Below are positions 31,669-41,367 of a DNA stretch of 54,325 bases, in pieces. Both the position numbers and the translations under genes were made by a program. Under the pieces are notes generated by a model. That model searched no databases. It worked only from the letters and a program-made list of their open reading frames with translations, and was not told the origin of the DNA. The DNA is from an uncultured Collinsella sp. (GTDB lineage Bacteria > Actinomycetota > Coriobacteriia > Coriobacteriales > Coriobacteriaceae). The first letter of the stretch is position 1. The number at the start of each line of letters is the position of its first letter. The stretch lies in contig CATYZK010000012.1 of NCBI GenBank assembly GCA_958415665.1, positions 1-54,325 of the forward strand, in the 5' to 3' direction.

Positions 31669-32391
31669 TTACTTAAGGTAGCCGTCCGCACGAAGCTTCT
31701 TGAGATCGGAATCTTTGACCTCGCAACCGGCGGGCAGCACCATGAACACGCGGTCGCCTACCTCCTTGACCGTGGCGCCCAGACCGCAGGCAAAGCCGTA
31801 AGAGAAGTCCAAGACGCGCTTGGCAACTTCGGTGCGTACGCCCACAAAAATCAGTGCGACAGGCTGCTTGGTGCGAACGCGTCGCACCACAGTCTCCACG
31901 TCGTCATAGCTCTCGGGGCGCAGAACATAAGCCGGCAGCTGCGGCGTGGCGTTGATGATATTGCTCGCATAGGCCGAGGCGTCGCTCGGTGCAGGCGCGG
32001 GCGCAGCGGCGGCACGGGCGCGGGTGTTCTCGGCGTAACTCGACGGCGTGTCATAGGCACCAGGACGATAACCGCTCGCAACGCTGTCCTGCGAGCGCGA
32101 AGGCGGGTTATACGTCGTGGCATGGCGGGAGTCATCGCCGACAAGCTGACCGGAGCGCGTATACACGGCAACCGACTCAGCTTCACCACGGCGCGTCTGA
32201 CCAAGCAGGCCGTTGCTCGGCTCGTCTTGGGTGTAGAAGCCCTCGCCCGAAGCACCGCTGTAGCCGTTGCCCTGATAACCATCGTCATAGCCGTCATCGT
32301 AGCCGTAGTCGTCGTCCTGGCCATAACCCTGGTCGTAACCCTGCTGGCCGCCCAGGTGCATCTTATTTTTAATCTCGTCAAGGAAGCCCAT
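31669..32391 (-). CDS. sepF: Cell division protein SepF
   Basis: Membrane anchor for FtsZ (240 aa), which stands in for FtsA in Actinobacteria. The N-terminal amphipathic helix MGFLDEIKNKMHLG binds membrane. A long flexible linker follows, beginning with a Tyr/Asp/Gly-rich run (YDQGYGQDDDYGYDDGYDDG) and continuing Ser/Ala/Pro-rich to about residue 145. The C-terminal SepF core, which polymerises and binds the FtsZ tail, is VLRPESYDDVETVVRRVRTK followed by VALIFVGVRTEVAKRVLDFSYG. The ATG at 32391 has GAGAGGA 8 nt upstream. It sits between yggS and yggT, the classic ylm order. Confidence 0.93.
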   Translation of the reverse strand: MGFLDEIKNKMHLGGQQGYDQGYGQDDDYGYDDGYDDGYQGNGYSGASGEGFYTQDEPSNGLLGQTRRGEAESVAVYTRSGQLVGDDSRHATTYNPPSRSQDSVASGYRPGAYDTPSSYAENTRARAAAAPAPAPSDASAYASNIINATPQLPAYVLRPESYDDVETVVRRVRTKQPVALIFVGVRTEVAKRVLDFSYGFACGLGATVKEVGDRVFMVLPAGCEVKDSDLKKLRADGYLK

Positions 32392-32451
32392 GGTTGTGTC
32401 CTCTCGCGGTTTAGTGCAGGCGCCCCGATAATCAGTGCGCACTTCAGAGCC

Positions 32452-33189
32452 TTATTTTACTGCAAACTCCGGGCTAAATACTACCCTGCCCAGGCGAACG
32501 AGCGTAGAGCCCTCCTCAAGGGCAGGCTCAAAGTCCTCGCTCATGCCGCAGGAAAGCTCAGGCAGGTTCAAATCGGGATGCGCCGCCTCCAGCTCATCCC
32601 TCAGCTCACGAAGCCCCGCAAAGGTGCGGCGTGCCACATCCTTATTCCCCCGGGGCGCCATAGTCATAAGCCCCTGCACGCAAATCCCCTCAAGCTCCGC
32701 AAGCTCACCCGCGGCGGCGCGAATCTCATCGGGCGAAAAGCCTCCCTTCGACTCCTCACCACTCACATTGACCTCAATGAGCACACGCTGGGGGCCGGCG
32801 AGCTCGCCTGCCTCAATCTTGCGGACAGCACGGCTCGAGATCGCCTGTGCCAGATGCAGCGAACCCACCGAGTGAATCAGCTCGGCTGAGCCCAGCACCG
32901 CATTGATCTTATTGGTCTGCAGGTTGCCGATCATATCGAAGCGCACCTCGGGCAGCTCCGGATGCTCCGCCAGACCCGTGAGCTTGCGAACCAGCTCCTG
33001 CGGGCGGTTCTCGGCAAAATGGCGATACCCCGCCTGGATGGCGGCAACGGCCTCATCGACACCAACGGTCTTGGACACGGCAATGAGGCGCGCGGCGTCA
33101 TGGAGTCGGCCCGCGTGATCGAGCGCCGCATAAAAACGTTCCAGAATCTGCTCGCGGCGAGCGCGCATCAAGTCCAAATAGTTATCCAT
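32452..33189 (-). CDS. yggS: PLP homeostasis protein YggS (PLPBP)
   Basis: PLP-binding protein (245 aa) with an alanine-racemase-like TIM barrel and no known catalysis; it keeps vitamin B6 and amino-acid pools balanced. RLIAVSKTVGVDEAVAAIQAG near residue 33 holds the lysine that binds PLP. HFAENRPQELV, MIGNLQTNKI and LSCGMSEDFEPALEEGSTLVR are the remaining family blocks. The ATG at 33189 has GGAGGCG about 9 nt upstream. In many Gram-positives this gene follows pgeF directly; here the pst-phoU operon separates them. Confidence 0.93.
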   Translation of the reverse strand: MDNYLDLMRARREQILERFYAALDHAGRLHDAARLIAVSKTVGVDEAVAAIQAGYRHFAENRPQELVRKLTGLAEHPELPEVRFDMIGNLQTNKINAVLGSAELIHSVGSLHLAQAISSRAVRKIEAGELAGPQRVLIEVNVSGEESKGGFSPDEIRAAAGELAELEGICVQGLMTMAPRGNKDVARRTFAGLRELRDELEAAHPDLNLPELSCGMSEDFEPALEEGSTLVRLGRVVFSPEFAVK

Positions 33190-33239
33190 TGCTAATCGCC
33201 TCCGCTGACAGTCAAACAAGTAGTCCCATGCTAACGCAA

Positions 33240-33271
33240 GAGCGCGGCCCCGCATGTGCAAGGCCGCGCTC
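33240..33271 (-). terminator. Hairpin between phoU and yggS
   Basis: A perfect 10-bp stem GAGCGCGGCC/GGCCGCGCTC with a 12-nt loop, followed leftward by TTGCGTTAG. The U-tract is weak, so partial termination or read-through into yggS-sepF is possible. Confidence 0.5.
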
Positions 33272-33308
33272 ACTTAGGTATTTACAATCTTTCGACGAAC
33301 AGGGCTAC

Positions 33309-34166
33309 TTACTCCTCGTCGTCCTCGCCATCGTCCTCGTCCTCAAGATGATCGAGCAGGTAGCGAAGACCCTCGCTGACCTCGTTAACGGGCACCTTGG
33401 CAACGTAGCGCGCGTCGACGGCGGGCCTCATGATAACACCCTCGCCCGAAGGCACGCGCATGCTCTCGAGCTCATCCTCATCAGTGCGGGCGATATCGCC
33501 GGCGTTCATACGCTGGCCAGTCAACAGGAAGGTCAAACGGCAAGCGGCATCGATGGAAATCGAAGCGATGCGATCGAGGTAGCGCGAAACCATGATGGCG
33601 CGGCGCAGGTCGTCATAGTTGCTGTCGTCGTCCATAAAGTCGCCCGTATCCATACGGTTAAAGGTGCGGAAGAACTTCTCGTAGGCGGCGTGCACTGGCT
33701 CGTCCTCGACGGCCAGGTTGCAGATGATGGACATGTCATTGGTGACGAGCGCAGAAAGCGAAGAGCCCAGCACCTGGTAGACGGCCTCAGCCTCGGCCTC
33801 AACCGTGCCGACAAGCTCCTTGGGCAGCGAGATGTCGGCCTTGATCATATGACGCGTGGCACGGCAGATCTGACGGACCTTATCGGTCATGCGCTGCAGG
33901 TTAAAGTCGACGTAGATGATCGTCTGAAGCAGGCGGAAGTCGGAGGCGACCGGTGACTGCGTGGCGATCAGGTTGTAGCAGACGGCCTCCAGGTTGGCGC
34001 AGCGCGCGTCAATCGAAAGCGTGCGCTTCTTGGTCTTGGTGGCGAGCTTGCGGTCGTCGGTCACATAGGCCTTCACGGCATCGTGGAGGGCCAGATCGAC
34101 GGCCTCATAGATGCTCAGCATCTCGTGACGGGCCTCGACGAGCTGACGGGAAAACAGTTTGCGCAT
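33309..34166 (-). CDS. phoU: Phosphate signalling protein PhoU
   Basis: Cytosolic helical-bundle regulator (285 aa) that connects the Pst transporter to the phosphate two-component system and limits uptake. Two PhoU repeats are visible, about residues 15-110 (with FRLLQTIIYVDFNLQRMTDKV) and 120-225 (with DLRRAIMVSRYLDRIASISI). It carries an extra C-terminal extension of about 60 residues ending in LLDHLEDEDDGEDDEE, longer than the usual 215-240 aa. The ATG at 34166 has GGAGTG 6 nt upstream. It is last in pstSCAB-phoU, with 92 bp between it and pstB. Confidence 0.92.
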   Translation of the reverse strand: MRKLFSRQLVEARHEMLSIYEAVDLALHDAVKAYVTDDRKLATKTKKRTLSIDARCANLEAVCYNLIATQSPVASDFRLLQTIIYVDFNLQRMTDKVRQICRATRHMIKADISLPKELVGTVEAEAEAVYQVLGSSLSALVTNDMSIICNLAVEDEPVHAAYEKFFRTFNRMDTGDFMDDDSNYDDLRRAIMVSRYLDRIASISIDAACRLTFLLTGQRMNAGDIARTDEDELESMRVPSGEGVIMRPAVDARYVAKVPVNEVSEGLRYLLDHLEDEDDGEDDEE

Positions 34167-34258
34167 GGTTCACTCCAATCAGTTGGGTGCGGTCATGCCG
34201 CCCGCACAGTGAATACGCACCGGACCAGGTCCGATCGGCTTGGGACTAGTCACACCGA

Positions 34259-35062
<804 letters not shown>

Positions 35063-35074
35063 GGAACTCCTTAA

Positions 35075-35980
35075 CTAGCGACGCTTGCGCGACAGGAAGC
35101 GCGCAAACAGGTTGAAGGCCAGAATGATCACCATCAGCAAGAGCGCAGTGCCGTAGGCTGCGTTCATGTTGATGCCGTCGTTTGCAAGCAGGTACAGGTG
35201 AACCGTCATGGGGCGGCCGGAATCGAGCGGCGAAATAGGTAGATTGATGGCTTGGCCCATGGTGTAGAGCACCACCGCGGTCTCGCCAATGGCACGGCCG
35301 ATGGCGAGGACGATGCCCGTGGCAATACGGCCAAAGGCAGAAGGAAGCACGATCTTGGAGACGACCTGCCACTTGGTGGCGCCCAGGCCGTACGCGCCCC
35401 AACGGATATAGCGCGGAACGGCGCGAATGGCCTCTTCGGTGGTGCGCATGACGATGGGAAGCATCAAGAGCGCGAGTGCCAGAGCAGCCGAGACCATCGA
35501 AAGGCCCAGACCCATGGCCTCGACAAACAAGGCGTAGCCAAACAGGCCCATAACGATAGAGGGCACCGAGGCCAAAGCGTCAGCAGCGTAGCGAATGAGC
35601 TCGACGACCTTGCCCTGCTTGGCGTACTCGGCCAGATAGACGGCTGCCAGCACAGCAATCGGCGTGCAGATAAGCATGGCGAGCGCCGTCACATAGACGG
35701 TCGAGACGATCGTGGGCCAAATTCCGCCCTCGGCGTTGACGCCCTGGGGCCAACCGAAGATAAAGTCGAGCGAGATATGCGGCAGGCCGTTAATGACCAC
35801 ATATGCGATGATAGCGACCAGCACCAGCGTGGTGATATAGGCAGCCGCGCGGAATACGCCGAGCATGATCTTGTTGGACAAGTCCTTGTTGATGCGGCCC
35901 TTCTTGCCGTGGGAAAGGGCACGCTTGATGCGCTCGCGCGACGAGGTCGTATCGACCGTCGCGTCAACGGAATCGGACAT
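35075..35980 (-). CDS. pstA: Phosphate ABC transporter permease PstA
   Basis: One of the two membrane permeases of the Pst transporter (301 aa, six helices). The binding-protein-dependent transport fold is shown by the EAA loop TTEEAIRAVPRYIRWGAYGLG before ATKWQVVSKIVLPSAFGRI. GIVLAIGRAIGETAVVLYTMG is the family-typical helix following it. The basic N-terminal tail (SRERIKRALSHGKKGR) is cytosolic. The ATG at 35980 lies 3 nt after the pstC stop and has GAGGGGG upstream, so translation is probably coupled. Confidence 0.95.
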   Translation of the reverse strand: MSDSVDATVDTTSSRERIKRALSHGKKGRINKDLSNKIMLGVFRAAAYITTLVLVAIIAYVVINGLPHISLDFIFGWPQGVNAEGGIWPTIVSTVYVTALAMLICTPIAVLAAVYLAEYAKQGKVVELIRYAADALASVPSIVMGLFGYALFVEAMGLGLSMVSAALALALLMLPIVMRTTEEAIRAVPRYIRWGAYGLGATKWQVVSKIVLPSAFGRIATGIVLAIGRAIGETAVVLYTMGQAINLPISPLDSGRPMTVHLYLLANDGINMNAAYGTALLLMVIILAFNLFARFLSRKRR

Positions 35981-35983
35981 AGC

Positions 35984-36910
35984 CTACCCCCTCTTCTTCT
36001 TGGAAATCAGACGGACAATGCCCACCAGCGTGGCGGAGATGATAAACAGGACCACGCCCATGCCGAACAGCGCCGAGCGGTGCAGACCCGAGGAATAGCT
36101 CATGTCGAGCGCGATCTGGCTCGTGAGCGTCGAGATGGGGCTCGCAATGCTGTCGGGAATAACCGGGGCGTTACCCACGACCATGAGCACGGCCATGGTC
36201 TCGCCGATGGCACGGCCCATACCCAGCACGATGGCATCCACGATACCCAGCTTGGCGGCAGGTAGCACGACCTTATAGATGGTCTGCCACTTGGTGGCGC
36301 CCATGGCATACGATGCCTCGCGAATGCCCATGGGAATGGAATTGAGGGCATCGATGGTGAGCGTGGTGATGGTAGGGACGATCATGATGGCAAGCACGAA
36401 CCACGCCGTCAGCGCACCAAAACCAAGACCACCGGTCACCTGCGCGATAAACGGACGGATGATGATCATGCCAAAGAAGCCATAGATGATAGAAGGGATG
36501 CCGGCCAACAGGTCAACGGCAGGGCTGATGAGCTTGCGTACGCGCTTGCCGGCGATCTCGACCAGATACACGGCCGTGCCCACGCCCAGGGGCACACCCA
36601 TGGCGAGCGCACCGACGGTCACCAGACCCGAGCCGGCAAGCAGCGACACGATGCCGTAGTGGCCCTCAGAGGGCGCCCACGTAAAGCTAAAGAAGTCCGC
36701 CAGACCGATGTCGGTAAAGACGGGCAGCGCCGAGTACGTGGTAAAGACAAAAATCAGGATGACGGTAACAACCGCCAAGAACGCGCAGGCAAAGAAGATC
36801 CACTGCAGCGCCTTCTCCTTGATATAGGTGCTGCGCGATACGAGCGCCAGCTCGCGCTTCTTGGGCGCCTGAGCATTCTGCTCAGTCTGGGAGTTTTCCT
36901 GTGCTTCCAT
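35984..36910 (-). CDS. pstC: Phosphate ABC transporter permease PstC
   Basis: Partner permease of PstA (308 aa). The cytosolic N-terminus is followed by six helices. The EAA-type loop MGIREASYAMGATKWQTIYKV leads to GMGRAIGETMAVLMVVGNAP, the motif shared with PstA. DLLAGIPSIIYGFFG near residue 135 is a PstC hallmark. The ATG at 36910 is preferred over the GTG at 36919 because GGGGAG lies 8 nt before it; it starts 1 nt after the pstS stop. Confidence 0.95.
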   Translation of the reverse strand: MEAQENSQTEQNAQAPKKRELALVSRSTYIKEKALQWIFFACAFLAVVTVILIFVFTTYSALPVFTDIGLADFFSFTWAPSEGHYGIVSLLAGSGLVTVGALAMGVPLGVGTAVYLVEIAGKRVRKLISPAVDLLAGIPSIIYGFFGMIIIRPFIAQVTGGLGFGALTAWFVLAIMIVPTITTLTIDALNSIPMGIREASYAMGATKWQTIYKVVLPAAKLGIVDAIVLGMGRAIGETMAVLMVVGNAPVIPDSIASPISTLTSQIALDMSYSSGLHRSALFGMGVVLFIISATLVGIVRLISKKKRG

Positions 36911-36911
36911 G

Positions 36912-37748
36912 CTACTCACTCCCCTTCTCGTCGTTGGTGACGGGAATAAAGCCCGCCTCGCGAATCTGCTTGTCCATCTTTTCGGACGTCACGTAGTCGA
37001 TGTAATCCTGCGCCTGCTGCGAAGGCGCACCCTTCACAAAGAAGTAAAGGTCGCGCGAGATGGGATAGCCGCCACTCGCGACCGTCTTCTCGGACGCCTC
37101 AACATGATTGACCGAGACGGCCTTGACCGAGGTCTTGGCGTTGAGGCTATCGACGAAGCCCAGTGAAATGTAGCCGATAGCCCCGCGCGAACGAGATACC
37201 ACGTCGCGCACCTGGCCCGTGCCCGAAAGAACGGCCGAGCGGCGATCGAACGGGGTGCCGTCCATCACGATGGTGCGGAAGGCCTCACGCGTGCCGGACG
37301 CCTCGTCTCGGTTGATGACCTGGATCTTCAGGTCCTCTCCGCCGACTTCCTTCCAGTTGGTGATCTTACCGGCGTAAATATCGCGGAGCTGCTCGGTCGA
37401 GAGGTTATCGACGGGGTTATCGTCGTTCACGATGACAGCGATACCGTCGTGGGCAATGACGATGGGAGTCAGGCCCAGATCCTGTTCGTCGACATTGAGT
37501 CCACGGGAGGAGCTGGCGATATCGGCCGTGCCAGCGCTGACGGCTTCGATGCCAGCGGAAGAGCCCAAACCGGAAACGAGCACGTCGATGCCGGTCTCCT
37601 CCTTAAAGCCCTCTGCCGCAATCTCGGCGATAGGAAGGCAGGTCGTGGAGCCGGCCACGGTAATGGAAGAGGTAGAAGATCCCGAAGAACAGGCGCACAG
37701 CGTAAGCGTAAGCACAGCGGCGCTCAGGACCGATACGATCTTTCTCAT
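36912..37748 (-). CDS. pstS: Phosphate-binding lipoprotein PstS
   Basis: Extracellular lipid-anchored phosphate receptor of the Pst transporter (278 aa). The signal peptide ends in a lipobox (LTLCACSSG, cysteine 18 or 20). The mature domain starts ITVAGSTTCLPIAE and has SSAGIEAVSAGTADIASSSR, RDEASGTREAF and RSRGAIGYISLGF, the residues that bind phosphate. The ATG overlaps the pgeF stop as ATGA (37745-37748) and has no strong ribosome site of its own, suggesting reinitiation by ribosomes finishing pgeF. It heads pstSCAB-phoU. Confidence 0.95.
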   Translation of the reverse strand: MRKIVSVLSAAVLTLTLCACSSGSSTSSITVAGSTTCLPIAEIAAEGFKEETGIDVLVSGLGSSAGIEAVSAGTADIASSSRGLNVDEQDLGLTPIVIAHDGIAVIVNDDNPVDNLSTEQLRDIYAGKITNWKEVGGEDLKIQVINRDEASGTREAFRTIVMDGTPFDRRSAVLSGTGQVRDVVSRSRGAIGYISLGFVDSLNAKTSVKAVSVNHVEASEKTVASGGYPISRDLYFFVKGAPSQQAQDYIDYVTSEKMDKQIREAGFIPVTNDEKGSE

Positions 37749-38545
37749 AGCATCACGCCGATCGCAGCATGGCGCCCACAGGTGCCGTCCTCGTTACGGT
37801 AGGAATAAAAGCGGTCGTTCTGACGCACAGTCGAAAGCTGGGTATCCACGATATTATCCGCGTCCACACCGATATCTACCAGCGCCTCACGAATGGCGGC
37901 AGATAGATCGAGCATGCGAGAAGCACCCGCATCGATGCACGAAAACTCGGCGGCAAAGCGGTCCATGAGTTCCTGAGATACCTCATATTCGTCAGCCAAG
38001 ATATGGGGGCCGATATAGGCGGAAACGTCGCTCGCATCGCAGCCGACAGCATCGCAAAGCGCCTGGCACGCCTTGGCAGAAATACGTGTAATCGTGCCCT
38101 TCCAACCGGAGTGCACCACGGCAAATCCGCCGGGGGCCACCAGCACCACGGGAACGCAGTCAGCAAAGCAGAGCAGCACGGGCACGTCATGGGCCGTACA
38201 GACGATGGCATCGCAGCCCTCGGCAATCTGCTCGCGAACAGCCTCAAGATCGTCGGCGCCGTTCGAAGTCACCGTAACGATATGGTCACCATGTACCTGA
38301 TTGGGCACGAGCAGATTATGCTCGCACTCAGTGGCGCCCATAGCTTCGAGCGCTCGACGACGATTTTCTTGAACAGCAAAGGGGTCATCGCCTACATGCG
38401 AGCCCAGGTTGAGCGAGGAGTACGCGTCTTCAGAAACGCCACCAGTGCGCTCGGTAAAGGCAAAGCGAACATCGGATGTCGCGCCCTCCACCAACGTAAC
38501 TCCATCATGGTCGACACGCGAAACGTTGTCCGCACGTGCTGCCAT
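37745..38545 (-). CDS. pgeF: PgeF/YlmD laccase-domain protein
   Basis: Cytosolic protein of the YlmD/YfiH/PgeF family (266 aa), formerly called polyphenol oxidase. The E. coli member removes misplaced L-serine from UDP-MurNAc, and others act as purine nucleosidases. The zinc-site residues are present: VPNQVHGDHIV (His), CFADCVPVVLV (Cys) and GGFAVVHSGWKGT (His). The ATG at 38545 has AGGAGG 8 nt upstream; the frame extends to 38650 but without a ribosome site. It lies directly downstream of ftsZ in the ylm position and overlaps pstS by ATGA. Confidence 0.92.
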   Translation of the reverse strand: MAARADNVSRVDHDGVTLVEGATSDVRFAFTERTGGVSEDAYSSLNLGSHVGDDPFAVQENRRRALEAMGATECEHNLLVPNQVHGDHIVTVTSNGADDLEAVREQIAEGCDAIVCTAHDVPVLLCFADCVPVVLVAPGGFAVVHSGWKGTITRISAKACQALCDAVGCDASDVSAYIGPHILADEYEVSQELMDRFAAEFSCIDAGASRMLDLSAAIREALVDIGVDADNIVDTQLSTVRQNDRFYSYRNEDGTCGRHAAIGVML

Positions 38546-38649
38546 ACTAAAGCCTCCTAATAACACAAGTACCGCGGCATCGCCGCTACAGCCAGCGTTT
38601 ATACGGCTGTCATACTTCCTTAAAAGGATACCCGCAGCGGTAGGGACCA

Positions 38650-38671
38650 AACGTAAAGGGAACGTAAGGAG
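38650..38671 (-). promoter_or_regulatory. PHO-box-like direct repeat upstream of pgeF-pst
   Basis: Leftward, CTTACGTTCCCTTTACGTTT contains TTACGTT twice with an 11-bp period. GTTCCCTTTACGTT differs at two positions from the actinobacterial PhoP box GTTCACCTTACGTT. It lies about 105-126 bp upstream of the pgeF start, after the ftsZ terminator. Confidence 0.45.
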
Positions 38672-38697
38672 ATTGGAGGCTTTCGTTTACAAACGAG

Positions 38698-38734
38698 AAA
38701 CAAAACGGGGTGCATCCAAATGGACACACCCCGT
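38698..38734 (-). terminator. Terminator of ftsZ
   Basis: Read leftward, ACGGGGTG and CACCCCGT pair around an internal TCCA/TGGA stem and are followed by TTTTGTTTC. It lies 23 bp after the ftsZ stop. Confidence 0.85.
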
Positions 38735-38756
38735 GCAGGTCGTTAAGAAAAACGAA

Positions 38757-39911
38757 CTAGAAGCTACCGCGCTTCAGGAAGTCGGGAAGCTCGAACTGGT
38801 CGTTGCCAAAGTTGGGCAGCTCGGTACCACCGACGTTGCGGGTCGGAGCGGCCTGAGCCGGGCTGGCAGCCGGAGCGGTGCGCTGCGGCTCAGCGGAGGC
38901 AGCGGCCTTGCTCTGAGACTGCTGAGCAGCAAAGAGCTCGTCCTGACGGTTGACGTTGGAATCGGAGAAGCCCGTAGCGATGACGGTGATACGCACCTGA
39001 TCGCCCAGGGACTCGTCGACAACGGTACCGAAGATGATGTTCGCCTCGGGGTCGACGGCGTTGGCGACAACGTCGGCGGCGTCGCTGATCTCCTGGATGC
39101 CCAGGTCCTTGGAACCAGCGATGGAGAGCAGCACGCGCGTGGCACCATCGATGGAGCTCTCGAGCAGCGGGCTGGAGATGGCCTGCTGGGCAGCGTCGAC
39201 GGCACGAGTATCCCCAGAAGAGGTACCGATACCCATCATGGCGGTACCGGCCTGCTTCATGATGGTCTTAACATCGGCGAAGTCCAAGTTGATGATACCG
39301 GGGACGGTGATGAGGTCGGTAATGCCCTGGGTGCCCTGGGAAAGGACGCCATCGGCAATCGCGAAGGCCTCGAGCATGGTGGTCTTCTTCTCGGCGATGT
39401 CGAGCAGCTTATCGTTAGGGATGACGATCATGGTGTCGACGCAATCGGAGAGGGTCTTGATGCCCTCCTCGGCGCTCTTCTTGCGCTTGCGGCCCTCGAA
39501 GGTGAAGGGCTTGGTCACGACGGCGACGGTCAGTGCGCCGACCTCGTTCATCGCGATATCGGCAACGATGGGAGCAGCGCCGGTACCGGTGCCACCGCCC
39601 TCACCGCAGGTGATAAACACCATGTCGGCGCCAGCGAGCGCCTCGGCAATGTCGTCGCGGGACTCATCGGCAGCCTTGCGGCCAACCTCGGGGTTGGCGC
39701 CGGCGCCCAGGCCGCGGGTAAGGTCGGTGCCGATGTGCACCTTGATATCGGCATCAGAGATCGCGAGTGCCTGAGCATCGGTGTTGATGGCAACAAACTC
39801 GACGCCGCGGATGCCCTCTTCGATCATTCGATTGACCGCGTTGGTACCGCCGCCGCCGACGCCGACCACCTTAATGACGGCAAGGTAGTTGTTGATCTCT
39901 GTCTCGTGCAT
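38757..39911 (-). CDS. ftsZ: Cell division protein FtsZ
   Basis: Tubulin-like GTPase (384 aa) that forms the Z-ring. VVGVGGGGTNAVNRMIEEG near residue 15 and the tubulin signature ITCGEGGGTGTGAAPIVA near residue 100 bind GTP. NLDFADVKTIMKQAGTAMMGIG carries the catalytic T7 loop near residue 205. A variable linker rich in Ala, Pro and Gln (about 320-365) leads to the C-terminal peptide ELPDFLKRGSF, the docking site for SepF. The ATG at 39911 has GGAGGA 6-7 nt upstream. A 199-bp promoter region precedes it and a strong terminator follows, so ftsZ can be expressed alone. Confidence 0.97.
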   Translation of the reverse strand: MHETEINNYLAVIKVVGVGGGGTNAVNRMIEEGIRGVEFVAINTDAQALAISDADIKVHIGTDLTRGLGAGANPEVGRKAADESRDDIAEALAGADMVFITCGEGGGTGTGAAPIVADIAMNEVGALTVAVVTKPFTFEGRKRKKSAEEGIKTLSDCVDTMIVIPNDKLLDIAEKKTTMLEAFAIADGVLSQGTQGITDLITVPGIINLDFADVKTIMKQAGTAMMGIGTSSGDTRAVDAAQQAISSPLLESSIDGATRVLLSIAGSKDLGIQEISDAADVVANAVDPEANIIFGTVVDESLGDQVRITVIATGFSDSNVNRQDELFAAQQSQSKAAASAEPQRTAPAASPAQAAPTRNVGGTELPNFGNDQFELPDFLKRGSF

Positions 39912-40110
39912 GTCGGTCCTCCGAACAAAGGTTATAGCCATAGCATGGGTCGACCCCTGCGCACATTAACCTTCAGGTTGAAAGTAAATGCAAAGGTAAA
40001 CCGTATTATGTTTGCACATTATGAACGTATCAGTCAAATAATTGACCGTGAAAACCAAACAAACCAGATAAACGGCGTGGTATGGCCCCTCAACAAAGCA
40101 TCAACCAGCG
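39912..40110. promoter_or_regulatory. AT-rich promoter region of ftsZ
   Basis: This 199-bp gap between ftsQ and ftsZ is the most AT-rich stretch of the cluster. It contains the palindrome GTCAAATAATTGAC (40033-40046) and, leftward, TTGACT and CATAAT hexamers whose spacing (21 bp) is too long for a standard promoter. A dedicated ftsZ promoter is likely but not resolved. Confidence 0.4.
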
Positions 40111-41367
40111 CTACGAGGTCGGAGCATTCCTAAATGTGTAGTTGCCCGGAGAGCGCACATTGATATACGTTACGCCCTCTACCTGCGAAAGCAACTTAGT
40201 GACTACGCGTTCCTTCTTGGCGATATCGTCCGAATCGCCCAGCGACACCTCAATGCCGTTATTGAGGTTTGCCGAGATGGCTTCGACCGAAGGCGTGGAA
40301 ATATCCTTGACTTGTCCCAAGAACTCGCTCGAAAAACCACGCACATAATCCAGACCGGCCTTAACGGCTTTGGAGTTCACCGCCTGGCCGGAAACCGGTG
40401 CGACATCGGCCGAGACATCGGTCAACAGCACGGCGCCGTAGTGCTTGGCAAGCGCCAGGGCCGCATCGATGCCGGTCAGGGTGTTGGCACCCTCCCCCGA
40501 TGTAATGACGTTCCCCTGGTCGTCCACTTCGACCGACGTCGACAGCGGGGCGATCCAGGTGTCATCATCTCCGATAGCCCAGGCAAGGTCGTCGGAGCTG
40601 ATATACGCAATGGCGATAACCTTACGCTCCGTCGGCGTGATGATAAGCGTATGGGGAAACTGGCGCTGGACATCCACGCCCGAGACCCACGGGTTCTGCT
40701 TGAGATCCTCGGTAATCTGGTCGTGATCGACGTTAAAAAGCGACGTTCCCTCGGGCAAGTCGATCAGCTGAATAGCATCGTGCTTCGTCACATGCTCGCT
40801 GCCTTGAATCTGAATATCAGTGGCAGTAAACAATCCAGAGTTGATCACCACGATGGCAACGACGACGAGCACGGCCAAGACGGCCAGAACGCCGCCCACG
40901 ATTTTGCCTTTGCCGGTAACGACAGAAGCGGCGTCTGATGTTTTATTTGCCATCGCTCCAAGTGAAGATAACGGGTTGAAACCTTTTTTACTCGAAGGCT
41001 TCTTGGCAGTAGCCGGCACCGATGTCAGCGAGCGCGGTTTCGATGCGCCCAGCGTGCGACCTGGACGCGCCGCTTTAGTTCCCGTCGAGGGCTTGGGAGT
41101 TGCCATGGGACGGGCAGGCTTGGCGCCCATAACAGGCTTTGACGTCACCGAGGGACGCAAGGACTTTTTTGCGGCCGGACGATTACCGAGCGGCGAGCCG
41201 ACGACCGGTCGACTGGTCTGTCGAGCATGCCCGACAGACTTAGAGTGCGCGACGGTATTGCGTTGAGGTTTGACAGGCGCGCCGGAACGCCCTCCGGCGC
41301 GGCGGAAGGTGGGTTTCGATGCTCTAGAAGCCGAGGAATTTAACTTCCGGTCTGAGCTCGATGCCAT
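40111..41367 (-). CDS. ftsQ: Cell division protein FtsQ/DivIB
   Basis: Bitopic divisome protein (418 aa) that links FtsL and FtsB-type proteins to the septal synthase. The cytosolic N-terminus is unusually long, about 150 residues, highly basic and Pro/Ser/Lys-rich (RPVVGSPLGNRPAAKKSLRP). One helix (GGVLAVLAVLVVVAIVVI, about 157-175) is followed by the POTRA domain (FTATDIQIQGSEHVTKHDAI; LKQNPWVSGVDVQRQFPHTL). The ATG at 41367 has GAGGGAGG close upstream and overlaps the end of murB by 44 bp. Confidence 0.9.
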   Translation of the reverse strand: MASSSDRKLNSSASRASKPTFRRAGGRSGAPVKPQRNTVAHSKSVGHARQTSRPVVGSPLGNRPAAKKSLRPSVTSKPVMGAKPARPMATPKPSTGTKAARPGRTLGASKPRSLTSVPATAKKPSSKKGFNPLSSLGAMANKTSDAASVVTGKGKIVGGVLAVLAVLVVVAIVVINSGLFTATDIQIQGSEHVTKHDAIQLIDLPEGTSLFNVDHDQITEDLKQNPWVSGVDVQRQFPHTLIITPTERKVIAIAYISSDDLAWAIGDDDTWIAPLSTSVEVDDQGNVITSGEGANTLTGIDAALALAKHYGAVLLTDVSADVAPVSGQAVNSKAVKAGLDYVRGFSSEFLGQVKDISTPSVEAISANLNNGIEVSLGDSDDIAKKERVVTKLLSQVEGVTYINVRSPGNYTFRNAPTS

